Assembly (NCBI GenBank): GCA_021819255.1
Contig: JAKART010000151.1
Span: 1 to 6,295, forward strand
Length of the DNA: 6,295 bases
Reading direction: 5' to 3'
From: Acidobacteriota bacterium
Lineage (GTDB): Bacteria > Acidobacteriota > Terriglobia > Terriglobales > Acidobacteriaceae
How positions within the stretch are numbered: position 1 is the stretch's first letter; each line of letters starts with the position of its first letter. Shown here one piece after another: positions 1 through 6,265 of the stretch. The notes below the pieces were generated by a model that was given only the letters and a program-made list of their open reading frames with translations, was not told where the DNA came from and did no database searches. The translations under genes and the position numbers were made by a program.

Positions 1-1173
1 CTCTGGCGCCGTCCCAAATCGGAACTCAGCGACGACGACTACAAGGAGATGTACAAGTCCATCTCCGGCGACTTCCAGGATCCGCTCTTCTGGTTCCACA
101 CTCGGGCTGAAGGCAATCTGGACTACACCACGCTCTTCTACATTCCCGCCAAAGCGCCCCTGGATCTGTTCCACTCGGACTACAAGGTCGGGGTCAAGCT
201 TTACGTCAAGCGCGTCTTCATCATGGATGACGCTCGCGAGCTGTTGCCCCAGTACCTGCGCTTTGTGCGCGGCATCATTGACAGCGAGGACCTTCCCCTC
301 AACGTCAGCCGGGAGATTCTGCAGCAGAATCGCGTGCTGGCCAGCATCCGCACCGCCAGCGTCAAGAAGATTCTCTCGGAGCTGAAGTCCATTGCCGCCA
401 ACCAGCCGGAGAAGTACCTGGAGTTTGTCGCGCAGTACAACCGCCTGCTCAAGGAGGGTCTTTACAGCGACTACGCCAACCGTGAGGCCCTGCTGGACCT
501 GATTCGCTTCAAGAGCACCAAAGTGGAGGGGCTCACCAGCCTGGCCGAGGTGAAAACCCGCATGGCCGCCGGGCAGAAGGGCATCTACTACATCACCGGC
601 GGAGCCGAGGCCCTGCTGCGCACCTCGCCCCTGCTGGAGATTTACAAGAAGAAGGAGATCGAGGTCTTGATCCTGGACGACGAAGTGGACGAGATCGTCT
701 TCTCCGGGGTAGACAAGTACGACGGCGTCGATCTCAAAGCGGTCAACAAGGCCTCCACCGGCGACGACCTCAAGGAAGAGAACGCCTCGGAGGCCGAAGA
801 GACGGAGCGGCTGAAGCCCTTGCTGGAGCGCCTCAAAACAGCTCTCGGCGACCGCGTCAAGGATATTCGCCCTTCGGCGCGCCTGGCCGACAGCCCCTCC
901 TGCATCGTCTTTGATGAAGAGGAGCCTTCGCTGCAGATGCAGCAGATGCTGCGCGCCATGGGCCAGAAGGATATCCCCGCTCCCCGGCCCACGCTGGAGA
1001 TCAACCCTCACCACGAGATCGTGCAGAAGCTGCTGGCCCGCAGCGAGGACAGCCTCACCCAGGACGCCGCCTCCATGCTCTTTGACCAGGCGCTGCTGCT
1101 GGAGGGAGTCCCTCTGCCCGACCCCTCGGCCTTTGTGCAGCGGCTCAACCGCGTCCTCTCGCACTCCATCTGA
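1..1173 (+). CDS. htpG: Chaperone protein HtpG (bacterial Hsp90), C-terminal part, 5' end outside window
   Basis: This is the cytosolic ATP-dependent Hsp90 chaperone, which remodels client proteins together with DnaK. The open frame runs from base 1 without a start; the visible 390 residues begin at the LWRRPKSEL stretch. This matches the start of the HtpG middle domain, so roughly 240 N-terminal residues (the GHKL ATPase domain) are off the window. Family signatures seen include YKEMYKSISGDFQDPL, KLYVKRVFIMDD, YLRFVRGIIDSEDLPLNVSRE and YYITGG. An acidic linker rich in Glu (around residues 255-270 of the fragment) leads into the C-terminal dimerisation domain, with LFDQALLLEG and FVQRLNRVL near the end. 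The C-terminus looks complete, since the stop falls where HtpG proteins normally end. The ATG at 49 is internal (Met within YKEMYK), not a start. A strong hairpin follows 28 bases after the stop. Confidence 0.97.
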   Translation, partial: LWRRPKSELSDDDYKEMYKSISGDFQDPLFWFHTRAEGNLDYTTLFYIPAKAPLDLFHSDYKVGVKLYVKRVFIMDDARELLPQYLRFVRGIIDSEDLPLNVSREILQQNRVLASIRTASVKKILSELKSIAANQPEKYLEFVAQYNRLLKEGLYSDYANREALLDLIRFKSTKVEGLTSLAEVKTRMAAGQKGIYYITGGAEALLRTSPLLEIYKKKEIEVLILDDEVDEIVFSGVDKYDGVDLKAVNKASTGDDLKEENASEAEETERLKPLLERLKTALGDRVKDIRPSARLADSPSCIVFDEEEPSLQMQQMLRAMGQKDIPAPRPTLEINPHHEIVQKLLARSEDSLTQDAASMLFDQALLLEGVPLPDPSAFVQRLNRVLSHSI

Positions 1174-1201
1174 AGCGCGCGGCAAACCCAAGCAGGAAGA
1201 C

Positions 1202-1229
1202 GGCGGCGGCTGCATCAGGAGCCGCCGCC
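1202..1229. terminator. GC-rich hairpin between convergent htpG and doxX, putative bidirectional terminator
   Basis: There is a perfect 10-bp stem (GGCGGCGGCT at 1202-1211 paired with AGCCGCCGCC at 1220-1229) around an 8-base loop. It lies 28 bases after the htpG stop and 31 bases beyond the doxX stop, the usual place for a terminator shared by convergent genes. The T-rich tail is poor: CCTCTGTTTGC on the htpG side and GTCTTCC on the doxX side. It may therefore be a weak intrinsic terminator, or a stabilising 3' stem used with Rho. The stem is seen directly; its function is inferred. Confidence 0.6.
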
Positions 1230-1260
1230 CCTCTGTTTGCGGCTGTGCTTGGCCAGCGCG

Positions 1261-1686
1261 TTAACCGCGCCGCATCGCATCCATGCTGTAGCGTCCGGCG
1301 CCGCTCAGCACCAGGCATCCGAAAGCGGCCAGATAGAGCACGATCAACTCTCCATGGTCCGCGCCGCGGCCAAAGAACAGGAAGTGGTGGACGAACGCCC
1401 AGGCCACAAAGATGTTGAAGAAGGCTACTGCGGCCGCCCAGCGCGTGCCCAGACCCAGGACGATCAGCGCGCTGCAGATGAAGTCAGAGACCAGCGCAAA
1501 CAGCAGGCTGGGCACCGGCCCGATGTGCAGAGGATTGGGAAAGTGCCGCGCCATGGCGGAGAAGTGCTCGGGCTTCTCCAGCCCATGTTTCAGCAGCAGG
1601 CAGGCGCCCGCCACCACGCGCAGGAACAGCAGCCCCGCATCTGTGCTGCGGCTCCCCGCCGCACCATTCCTGGATCCTGATCCCAT
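1261..1686 (-). CDS. DoxX family integral membrane protein
   Basis: A 141-residue inner-membrane protein of the DoxX/DoxD-like family, small four-helix proteins of mostly unknown biochemical role; some members are linked to thiosulfate oxidation or to oxidative-stress complexes. Four hydrophobic segments are visible, at about residues 17-34, 58-78, 82-104 and 112-130. Family marks are LLFLRVVAGACLLLKHGLEK in helix 1 (the His-Gly-Leu-Glu-Lys end is typical), Glu113 in helix 4, and the C-terminal GAGRYSMD. I chose the ATG at 1686 because a GGAGG lies 7 bases upstream. A longer TTG-started version from 1725 would add 13 residues with no comparable ribosome-binding site. The gene now lies just downstream of the IS left end. 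Before the insertion it probably followed the barrel-protein gene after about 97 bp. Nothing in the sequence shows its substrate. Confidence 0.88.
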   Translation of the reverse strand: MGSGSRNGAAGSRSTDAGLLFLRVVAGACLLLKHGLEKPEHFSAMARHFPNPLHIGPVPSLLFALVSDFICSALIVLGLGTRWAAAVAFFNIFVAWAFVHHFLFFGRGADHGELIVLYLAAFGCLVLSGAGRYSMDAMRRG

Positions 1687-1693
1687 CGCAAAA

Positions 1694-1698
1694 CCTCC
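1694..1698 (-). promoter_or_regulatory. Ribosome-binding site of the doxX gene
   Basis: GGAGG on the minus strand, 7 bases before the ATG at 1686. It decides between this start and the upstream in-frame TTG at 1725. Confidence 0.8.
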
Positions 1699-1784
1699 GC
1701 GAACCACATGAACCCGTCCGAGCAAGCATCCTTCACGGCTTTCCTACACCTGTGCTTGGCACGCAACCTTGATCCAACTGATAC

Positions 1785-1786
1785 TA
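1785..1786. repeat. TA target-site duplication, left copy
   Basis: TA flanking the left IS end; the matching copy is at 2950-2951. Duplication of a TA dinucleotide is the hallmark of IS630/Tc1-type insertion. The surrounding bases form CTAG at both junctions (1784-1787 and 2949-2952). Confidence 0.85.
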
Positions 1787-1817
1787 GTGTAGTCCGCCAC
1801 ACAGATGGTCATTTATG
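1787..1817 (+). repeat. IS630-family left terminal inverted repeat
   Basis: The outer 13 bases match the right end at 12 positions (A/G difference at position 5). The inner 18 bases match at about 11 positions, finishing in an identical TTTATG. The last three codons and the stop of the transposase (TGA at 1809-1811) lie in or next to this repeat. Confidence 0.88.
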
Positions 1818-2882
1818 AAGTGCGGCGCGAGCGCGGGTAACCTTTTCCAAGATGCCTGACGCCTTTGCCGTCCAGATGAAGGGCTTTGGGCATTCGTTGT
1901 GTCGGTCGATGCAGTCGCCGATGGCGGTGATGAGTTGTTCGAGGTCCTGGAAGACACCGCGCCGGATCTGGTTCGCGGTTAGATCGCGGAAGAAGCGTTC
2001 GACCATGTTGAGCCACGAGGCCGAGGTAGGCGTGAAGCGCACATGGAAACGCTTGTGCCAGGCCAGCCAGCGCTCGACGCGAGGATGCTTCTGGGTGGCA
2101 TAGTTGTCGCAGATCAGGTAAACCTGCTTGTCGGCGTCCACGGTCTGGTCGATCATGCGCAGGAAGCGCAGCCATTCCTGATGGCGATGGCGCTGTTGGC
2201 ACAGGCCGTAGACTTCTCCGCTGGCCGTATCGAGGGCGGCGAACAGGGTGGTGGCGCCGTTGCGCTTGTAATCGTGCGTCATGGTCTGGCCGCGGCCCTT
2301 CTTCAACGGCAGACCAGGTTGAGTGCGGTCGAGCGCCTGAATCTGGCTCTTCTCATCGACCGAAAGTACCAGCGCATGCTCGGGGGGATTGAGATACAGA
2401 CCGACAATGGCCTCCAACTTCTCGGCAAAATGGGGATCGTTGCTGACCTTAAAAGTGTCGATGCTATGCGGTTTCAGCCCGTGCGCCCGCCAGATGCGGC
2501 CCACGCTGGACTCGGAGATGCCCATCTCCCGGGCCATCCGGCTGCGCGACCAGTGGGTCGCTCCAGCGGGCTTCGATTGCGTTGTTCTGGCAACGACCTC
2601 AGCGACGATGCGGGACGAAATCTCCGGCGTCCGTCCTGGCCGGGGAGCGTCCTTCATCAGCCCCTCGATGCCCAGGTCGATGAACCGGCCGCGCCAAAGC
2701 GCTACCATGCGCGGCGCAACTGACAAATGCTGTGCAATCTCCTTGTTCTGCATCCCATCGGCGGCCAGCAGAACGATCCGGCTGCGCTGCACCACCCGCA
2801 CCGGAGTCGTACGTCGGCGCGACAGCTTCTCCAACTCCATCCGGACTGCGGGGACCAATTCAATTGCTGGCGCTACACGCAT
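1809..2882 (-). CDS. IS630-family transposase (DDE, full length)
   Basis: A 357-residue transposase that cuts and pastes the surrounding element into TA targets. The N-terminus carries a helix-turn-helix (about residues 44-67, NKEIAQHLSVAPRMVALW), followed by a second winged-helix-like DNA-binding part ending near SSVGRIWRAHGLKPH (125-139). The catalytic DDE domain shows Asp176 (VLSVDEKSQ), Asp259 (LICDNYATQKH) and Glu295 (SWLNMVERFF). There are 35 residues between the second Asp and the Glu. All three catalytic residues are present and the frame has no interruption, so the enzyme should be functional. The ATG at 2882 has GAGG nine bases upstream (2892-2895), buried in a hairpin. No frameshifting signal or second frame is needed, unlike some IS630 members with two overlapping frames. 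Expression is probably kept low by the hairpin. Confidence 0.96.
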   Translation of the reverse strand: MRVAPAIELVPAVRMELEKLSRRRTTPVRVVQRSRIVLLAADGMQNKEIAQHLSVAPRMVALWRGRFIDLGIEGLMKDAPRPGRTPEISSRIVAEVVARTTQSKPAGATHWSRSRMAREMGISESSVGRIWRAHGLKPHSIDTFKVSNDPHFAEKLEAIVGLYLNPPEHALVLSVDEKSQIQALDRTQPGLPLKKGRGQTMTHDYKRNGATTLFAALDTASGEVYGLCQQRHRHQEWLRFLRMIDQTVDADKQVYLICDNYATQKHPRVERWLAWHKRFHVRFTPTSASWLNMVERFFRDLTANQIRRGVFQDLEQLITAIGDCIDRHNECPKPFIWTAKASGILEKVTRARAALHK

Positions 2883-2887
2883 AATGA

Positions 2888-2910
2888 GTCACCTCATCGT
2901 ATGAGATGAC
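2888..2910 (-). promoter_or_regulatory. Inverted repeat covering the transposase ribosome-binding site
   Basis: GTCACCTCAT (2888-2897), a 3-base spacer CGT, then ATGAGATGAC (2901-2910): ten paired positions with one mismatch. In the transposase transcript the GAGG of the ribosome-binding site falls in the second arm, so folding would block translation. As DNA it is also a dyad that a protein could bind. The symmetry is seen directly; either role is inference. Confidence 0.55.
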
Positions 2911-2918
2911 CCGTTGAG

Positions 2919-2949
2919 CATAAACAACTCTATTTATGGCGGACCACAC
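2919..2949 (-). repeat. IS630-family right terminal inverted repeat
   Basis: This is the inverted partner of the left end, with outer bases TGGCGGACCACAC on the plus strand (2937-2949). It lies upstream of the transposase gene, and its outermost base supplies the G of the neighbouring gene's TAG stop codon. Confidence 0.88.
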
Positions 2950-3503
2950 TAGAAGAACCTGAAGACGAGACCGCCGCTGATCTGCTGCAACCCCTCGCGG
3001 CCGCCGATGTCGGATCCGATGGTGCCGATGCCGTACTCAACTCGAGCGTCGAGGTGGGGGAAGATCGTGTCATCCAGGCCAAACTGCGCCTGGTAGGCAA
3101 AACTGGTAGAGCGAGACGGGAAGCGTCCATAGTTGGTACTGGCGCCGCCGATCTCGAGCTGGACATAGGGGCTGAACGGAATCAAATGGCTGAAAAAGGC
3201 CAGCCGCGGACCGAACAGGCCGCTCTGAAGCTGGTTGCCATAGGGAGTGCTGCCACCGGAGGACTCGATGGTATAGCGCCCATCCATCCCCAGTCGCAAC
3301 GGCCCCAGCGGCAGCAGCGTGCTGTACAGACCAAACGTCCCGCCAAACTGAGAGTAGCTGGGTTGCGTGGCGTTAGGCGCCACGGACGACCCCACAAAGC
3401 CGCCGCTGAACATGGCGTAGAGACCCGTCTGCGCCCTTGCACTCCCACACCCCACTCCCAACGCAACAACCACTACCAGAATCGCGGCCCAAGATCTCTG
3501 CAC
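2949..3503 (-). CDS. Small outer-membrane beta-barrel protein with signal peptide (function unknown)
   Basis: A 184-residue secreted protein that I do not recognise at gene level. Residues 1-24 form a Sec signal peptide: Arg3, a Leu/Val/Ala-rich core, and an SARA-Q cleavage site after Ala24. Cys19 does not sit in a proper lipobox, so a lipoprotein is unlikely. The mature part alternates polar and hydrophobic residues with many Gly, Ser, Tyr and Phe (for example FGGTFGLYSTLLPLGPLRLGMDG). It ends GGLVFRFF, the terminal Phe expected of an outer-membrane barrel, and its length fits about eight strands. It resembles generic porin-like or OmpA-barrel hypothetical proteins. The start is GTG at 3503, supported by GGAGG seven bases upstream. 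The TAG stop is completed by the first base of the inserted IS, yet the uninterrupted sequence would have had the same stop, so the protein is complete. A structural, adhesion or transport role cannot be told apart. Confidence 0.8.
   Translation of the reverse strand: MQRSWAAILVVVVALGVGCGSARAQTGLYAMFSGGFVGSSVAPNATQPSYSQFGGTFGLYSTLLPLGPLRLGMDGRYTIESSGGSTPYGNQLQSGLFGPRLAFFSHLIPFSPYVQLEIGGASTNYGRFPSRSTSFAYQAQFGLDDTIFPHLDARVEYGIGTIGSDIGGREGLQQISGGLVFRFF
2950..2951. repeat. TA target-site duplication, right copy
   Basis: Second TA flanking the IS. On the minus strand these two bases are the first two of the barrel gene's TAG stop codon. Confidence 0.85.
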
Positions 3504-3510
3504 GGCAGCA

Positions 3511-3515
3511 CCTCC
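3511..3515 (-). promoter_or_regulatory. Ribosome-binding site deciding the GTG start of the barrel gene
   Basis: GGAGG on the minus strand, 7 bases before the GTG at 3503. No in-frame ATG with a signal peptide is available, so this site supports the GTG start. Confidence 0.75.
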
Positions 3516-3565
3516 ACCGCCAGCTTAACAGGGCCCAACTGCCGCGCCAAATAGCCAATCGGATG

Positions 3566-3598
3566 CTCCGTTGGATCTCCGTTGGATCTTCTTGATCC
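3566..3598. repeat. Tandem 11-bp repeat plus adjoining inverted repeat upstream of the barrel gene
   Basis: CTCCGTTGGAT occurs twice head to tail (3566-3576 and 3577-3587). The second copy runs into GGATC-TTCTT-GATCC (3584-3598), a perfect 5-bp inverted repeat, followed by a GATCCGTTG resembling the repeat core. The block lies 63-95 bp upstream of the GTG start, where an operator or activator site could be. The 186-bp gap between ilvA and the barrel gene (3504-3689) otherwise shows no clear promoter; a weak TTTGGC / TTAAGC pair with 17-bp spacing nearer the start is not convincing. Confidence 0.5.
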
Positions 3599-3653
3599 GT
3601 TGAGACTTGGGCCGTGTCCGCGTCCCGTCGCGCGGCGTCCCGCCGGCCCCGGA

Positions 3654-3669
3654 ACCCGTCCGAACGGGT
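3654..3669 (-). terminator. Possible 3' hairpin downstream of ilvA
   Basis: ACCCGT (3654-3659) pairs with ACGGGT (3664-3669) around a 4-base loop, which reads TCGG on the ilvA strand. It begins 20 bases after the ilvA stop codon. No run of T follows on the transcript side; the next sequence is GC-rich. An intrinsic terminator is therefore doubtful, and Rho-dependent termination or transcript stabilisation is as likely. Confidence 0.3.
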
Positions 3670-3689
3670 ACGGCAAGGGGCTGGCTGCC

Positions 3690-4934
3690 TTACAACACGC
3701 GGCTGTAGTGGTAGCCGGCCTGGTCCATCGCGGTCAGCAACTCCTGCACCTGCTCCGGACCGCGCGTCTCCATGGTGATATCGATCGCCGTATCGCCCAG
3801 GTTCACTCCATAGTAGGCGCGGTTATACAGCGTATCCACAATGTTGGCGCGGTGTGCGGCGATCAGGGTGGTCAACTCCTTCAGCGCTCCCGGCCTGTCC
3901 AGCAGATGAATGCGCAGGCGAATCAGGCGGCCATCCTGCACCAGACCGCGTTCGATGATGCGGCTCAACAGAGTGACGTCGATGTTGCCGCCGCCCACCA
4001 GCACCGCGGTCCGCGCGCCCTGGGGCAGCCCAGCGCGGCGCTGCAGCACCGCCGCCAGCGCCGCCGCCCCCGCGCCCTCAGCCAGCGTCTTCTCCCGCTC
4101 CAGCAGGGTCAGAATCGCGCTGGCGATCTCATCCTCATCCACGGTGACTATCTCATCCACGTACTGCTCCACCAGAGGGAGGGTGATCTCACCCGCGCGG
4201 CGCACGGCAATGCCGTCGGCGATGGTCGTTGCCGCCTCCAGCGTCACCGGTTGATGCTCCGCCAACGCTCGCTGCATCGAAGCCAGCCGCGCGGTCTGCA
4301 CGCCCACCACACGCACCGGCGGGCGGCCACTGGCCGCGCGCGCCTGCTTCACGGCACAACCCATGCCGGCGATCAACCCGCCGCCGCCCACCGGAACCAC
4401 AACGGCTTCCAACCCTTCCACTTGGTCGAGCAGCTCCAGGCCGATCGTCCCCTGCCCGGCGATCACCAGGGGGTCATCGAAGGGATGGATGAAGGTTATC
4501 CCTTCAGCCGCGCACCGGCGAGTGGCTTCCGCGCAGGCCTCATCATAGTTGCCGCCGTGCAGCACCACCTCGGCCCCAAAGCCGCGGGTTGCGGTCACCT
4601 TCACCAGCGGCGTGGTCAACGGCATCACAATCACCGCCCGGATGCCGCGCCGCGCGGCATGATAAGCCACGCCCTGCGCATGGTTGCCCGCGCTGGCCGC
4701 TGCCACGCCGCGCGCGGCCTGCTCCGGGGAGAGCGTGGCGATCTTGTTCAGGGCGCCCCGCTCCTTGAAGCTGCCCGTCATCTGCAGGTTCTCGAGCTTC
4801 AGAAAGACGTTCAGCCCGGCCGTCCGTGAGAGCATCTCGGAGCGCGCGCAGGGTGTGCGGTACACAGAGCCCGCCAGGCGCTCCTGCGCCGCGCGGATCT
4901 CCATCAAGCTAACCGCAGCCTTCACACTGCTCAT
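3690..4934 (-). CDS. ilvA: Threonine ammonia-lyase (threonine dehydratase), single ACT domain form
   Basis: A cytosolic PLP enzyme converting L-threonine to 2-oxobutanoate and ammonia, the first step from threonine towards isoleucine. The fold-type II PLP domain fills about residues 1-330: Lys57 in GSFKERG is the Schiff-base lysine, SAGNHAQG (81-88) binds the substrate carboxylate, PVGGGGLIAG (181-190) holds the cofactor phosphate, and VGGGNID (313-319) lies near the PLP ring nitrogen. One ACT domain follows (about 337-412, RLRIHLLDRPGAL to HYSRVL). This 414-residue layout matches the shorter class with one C-terminal ACT, not the E. coli biosynthetic form of about 510 residues with two ACT-like domains. 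Regulation by an amino acid is expected but its identity is unclear. The ATG at 4934 has GAGGGA at rather long spacing (11 bases); an internal ATG at 4904 is less well supported. The gene lies 169 bp downstream of ddl in the same direction, perhaps co-transcribed. Confidence 0.95.
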   Translation of the reverse strand: MSSVKAAVSLMEIRAAQERLAGSVYRTPCARSEMLSRTAGLNVFLKLENLQMTGSFKERGALNKIATLSPEQAARGVAAASAGNHAQGVAYHAARRGIRAVIVMPLTTPLVKVTATRGFGAEVVLHGGNYDEACAEATRRCAAEGITFIHPFDDPLVIAGQGTIGLELLDQVEGLEAVVVPVGGGGLIAGMGCAVKQARAASGRPPVRVVGVQTARLASMQRALAEHQPVTLEAATTIADGIAVRRAGEITLPLVEQYVDEIVTVDEDEIASAILTLLEREKTLAEGAGAAALAAVLQRRAGLPQGARTAVLVGGGNIDVTLLSRIIERGLVQDGRLIRLRIHLLDRPGALKELTTLIAAHRANIVDTLYNRAYYGVNLGDTAIDITMETRGPEQVQELLTAMDQAGYHYSRVL

Positions 4935-5103
4935 CTGGCGCCGCTTCCCTCGTATTGCATCTCTTGTCTATCGTAAGCTGCGGCGAGCGGGATGGCCGGA
5001 CAGGGTCATCCGGCGTTGCCCGCACGGCGCGCCTTCGACAGGCCGGCGAGAGCGTCTCCCCAACCGCACCGAGTCATCCGCCATCCGCACAGGGCCGGAG
5101 CCG

Positions 5104-6264
5104 TCAGCGCGAGAAGCGCGTCTCGGCCCGCTCCTTGTGGCGCTCCATGGCCAGCTCGATCAGCCGGTCGATCAGCTTCAGGTAAGGTACGCCACTGGCG
5201 ATCCACAGCTTGGGATACATGCTGATGGAGGTAAAACCCGGCAGCGTGTTCACCTCATTGAGCAAAATCTCCGCAGGCCGGCCTTGGCTCGCCGGAGCCA
5301 TCAGGAAGTCCACCCGCGCCAGTCCGGAGCACTCGCAGGCCTGGAAGGCTGCCACCGCCATGGCCCGGATCTTGTTTGTCTGCGCCGCCGTCAGCCGGGC
5401 GGGGATCAGGCATCGGCTCTCATCCGGCCCACTCAGCTCATATTTCGCTTCATAGTCGTAGAACTCCCTGGCCGGGATGATTTCGCCCACCACGCTGGCC
5501 TCCGGAGCGTCGTTGCCCAGCACGGCCACCTCCAGCTCGCGCGGCTTCACGCCGGGTCCGCCCACTCCCTGCTCGATCACGATCTTCCGGTCAAAGTTCG
5601 CCGCCAGCTCCATTGCCGCGGAGATCTCCGCGCGCGTCTTCACCTTGCTGATCCCCACCGAGCTGCCCAGGTTGGCCGGCTTCACAAACAGCGGATAGCG
5701 CAGCTCCTTATCGATCCTGCGCATGGCTCGCCCGGGATCGGCACGCCACGCACTGCGCAGAATCGTCACATGCGGCGTCATCGGCAGGCCGGCTGCGGCA
5801 AACAGCCGCTTCATCGCGTCCTTGTCCATGGCCGCCGCTGAGCCCAGCACGCCGGAGCCGACGTAGGCTACGTCGGCCAGCTCGAACAGCCCCTGCACGG
5901 TGCCGTCTTCGCCAAAGGTTCCATGCAGCACCGGAAACACCACATCCAGCCCGGTGCCCGCCGCCGGCTCACCGGCCGCGGCGGCGATGGAAATCCCGGC
6001 CGCCGTTGTGGCGGCGGCTCCACCCGCGGCTCTGCCTCTGGGGTCACGCCTGGCAGTGCCCGGCTCGGCCGCCTCCGCCGTCAGCATAGCCCGCGCCGGT
6101 TGGCCGGAGAGCCAACGGCCCTCCCGGGTGATTCCCAGTTCCACCACCTCATACTTGCGGCGATCGATCGCCTGCAGAATGGAACGCGCCGAGCGCAGCG
6201 AGATCTCATGCTCGCCGCTGCGGCCCCCAAAGAGCACACCTACGCGAAGCTTCTTGCTTGTCAT
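5104..6264 (-). CDS. ddl: D-alanine--D-alanine ligase (DdlA-like)
   Basis: A cytosolic ATP-grasp enzyme that joins two D-alanines for the end of the peptidoglycan stem peptide. At 386 residues it is slightly longer than E. coli DdlA. Visible motifs are LFGGRSGEHEISLRSA (11-26), FPVLHGTFGEDG (110-121), YPLFVKPANLGSSVG (190-204, ATP-contact Lys195), FYDYEAKY (268-275), and LLNEVNTLPGFTSISMYP (334-351). By comparison with E. coli DdlB, Glu18, Ser201 and Tyr275 form the active-site triad; Asp319, Glu337 and Asn339 bind magnesium. The Lys-Tyr at 274-275 marks a D-Ala-D-Ala enzyme rather than a vancomycin-resistance D-Ala-D-Lac ligase. Residues 63-104 are an Ala/Gly-rich stretch unlike the rest. 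The ATG at 6264 is the only sensible start, since an in-frame TGA lies three codons upstream. Its AAGGAG is separated from the ATG by a single base, which is unusually close. Confidence 0.95.
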   Translation of the reverse strand: MTSKKLRVGVLFGGRSGEHEISLRSARSILQAIDRRKYEVVELGITREGRWLSGQPARAMLTAEAAEPGTARRDPRGRAAGGAAATTAAGISIAAAAGEPAAGTGLDVVFPVLHGTFGEDGTVQGLFELADVAYVGSGVLGSAAAMDKDAMKRLFAAAGLPMTPHVTILRSAWRADPGRAMRRIDKELRYPLFVKPANLGSSVGISKVKTRAEISAAMELAANFDRKIVIEQGVGGPGVKPRELEVAVLGNDAPEASVVGEIIPAREFYDYEAKYELSGPDESRCLIPARLTAAQTNKIRAMAVAAFQACECSGLARVDFLMAPASQGRPAEILLNEVNTLPGFTSISMYPKLWIASGVPYLKLIDRLIELAMERHKERAETRFSR

Positions 6265-6265
6265 A

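Larger units (their letters stand above)
1787..2949 (-). mobile_element. Complete IS630-family insertion sequence, 1163 bp
   Basis: One intact transposase gene lies between terminal inverted repeats. Reading inward, the ends are GTGTAGTCCGCCA (left, 1787-1799) and GTGTGGTCCGCCA (right, 2949-2937), 12 of 13 identical. A weaker match continues to about 31 bp and ends with a shared TTTATG. The element is flanked by TA duplications. Its size is normal for the IS630 family. The transposase stop lies 22 bp inside the left end and its start about 67 bp inside the right end, so almost the whole element is coding. If the duplication is instead counted as the four bases CTAG, the element is 1161 bp; TA is preferred from family knowledge. 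Ends, duplication and open frame are all intact, so it is probably recent or still active. Confidence 0.93.

Noticed and set aside
1237..1680. 147-codon plus-strand open frame opposite doxX
   Set aside because: The composition is polar and low in hydrophobics with no motif, while the opposite strand encodes a four-helix DoxX protein with a good ribosome-binding site.
2043..2723. 226-codon plus-strand open frame opposite the transposase
   Set aside because: It is an antisense shadow of a clear DDE transposase, has no convincing domain, and arises from high-GC codon bias.
2949..3503. Barrel gene as a pseudogene truncated by the IS
   Set aside because: The reconstructed pre-insertion sequence has the same TAG stop at the same place, and the protein ends in a normal terminal Phe.
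3582..4829. 415-codon plus-strand open frame opposite ilvA
   Set aside because: The product is rich in His, Arg and Gln without family motifs, as expected for the complement of a GC-rich gene; ilvA on the other strand has all its catalytic motifs.
4995..5014. GCCGGA / TCCGGC hairpin in the ddl-ilvA gap
   Set aside because: Only a 6-bp stem with an 8-base loop in very GC-rich sequence and no T tract; such stems occur by chance, so I do not call a terminator or attenuator.
4935..5103. Possible leader peptide, riboswitch or T-box before ilvA
   Set aside because: I found no run of isoleucine, valine or leucine codons, no T-box sequence and no terminator/antiterminator pair in the 169 bases.
4684..5841. 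385-codon plus-strand open frame spanning ilvA, the gap and ddl
   Set aside because: It overlaps two well-supported genes in antisense and shows no recognisable domain.
5104..6264. Ddl as a vancomycin-resistance D-Ala-D-Lac ligase
   Set aside because: The FYDYEAKY motif with Lys-Tyr is that of D-Ala-D-Ala ligases, and no vanH/vanX-like neighbour is in the window.
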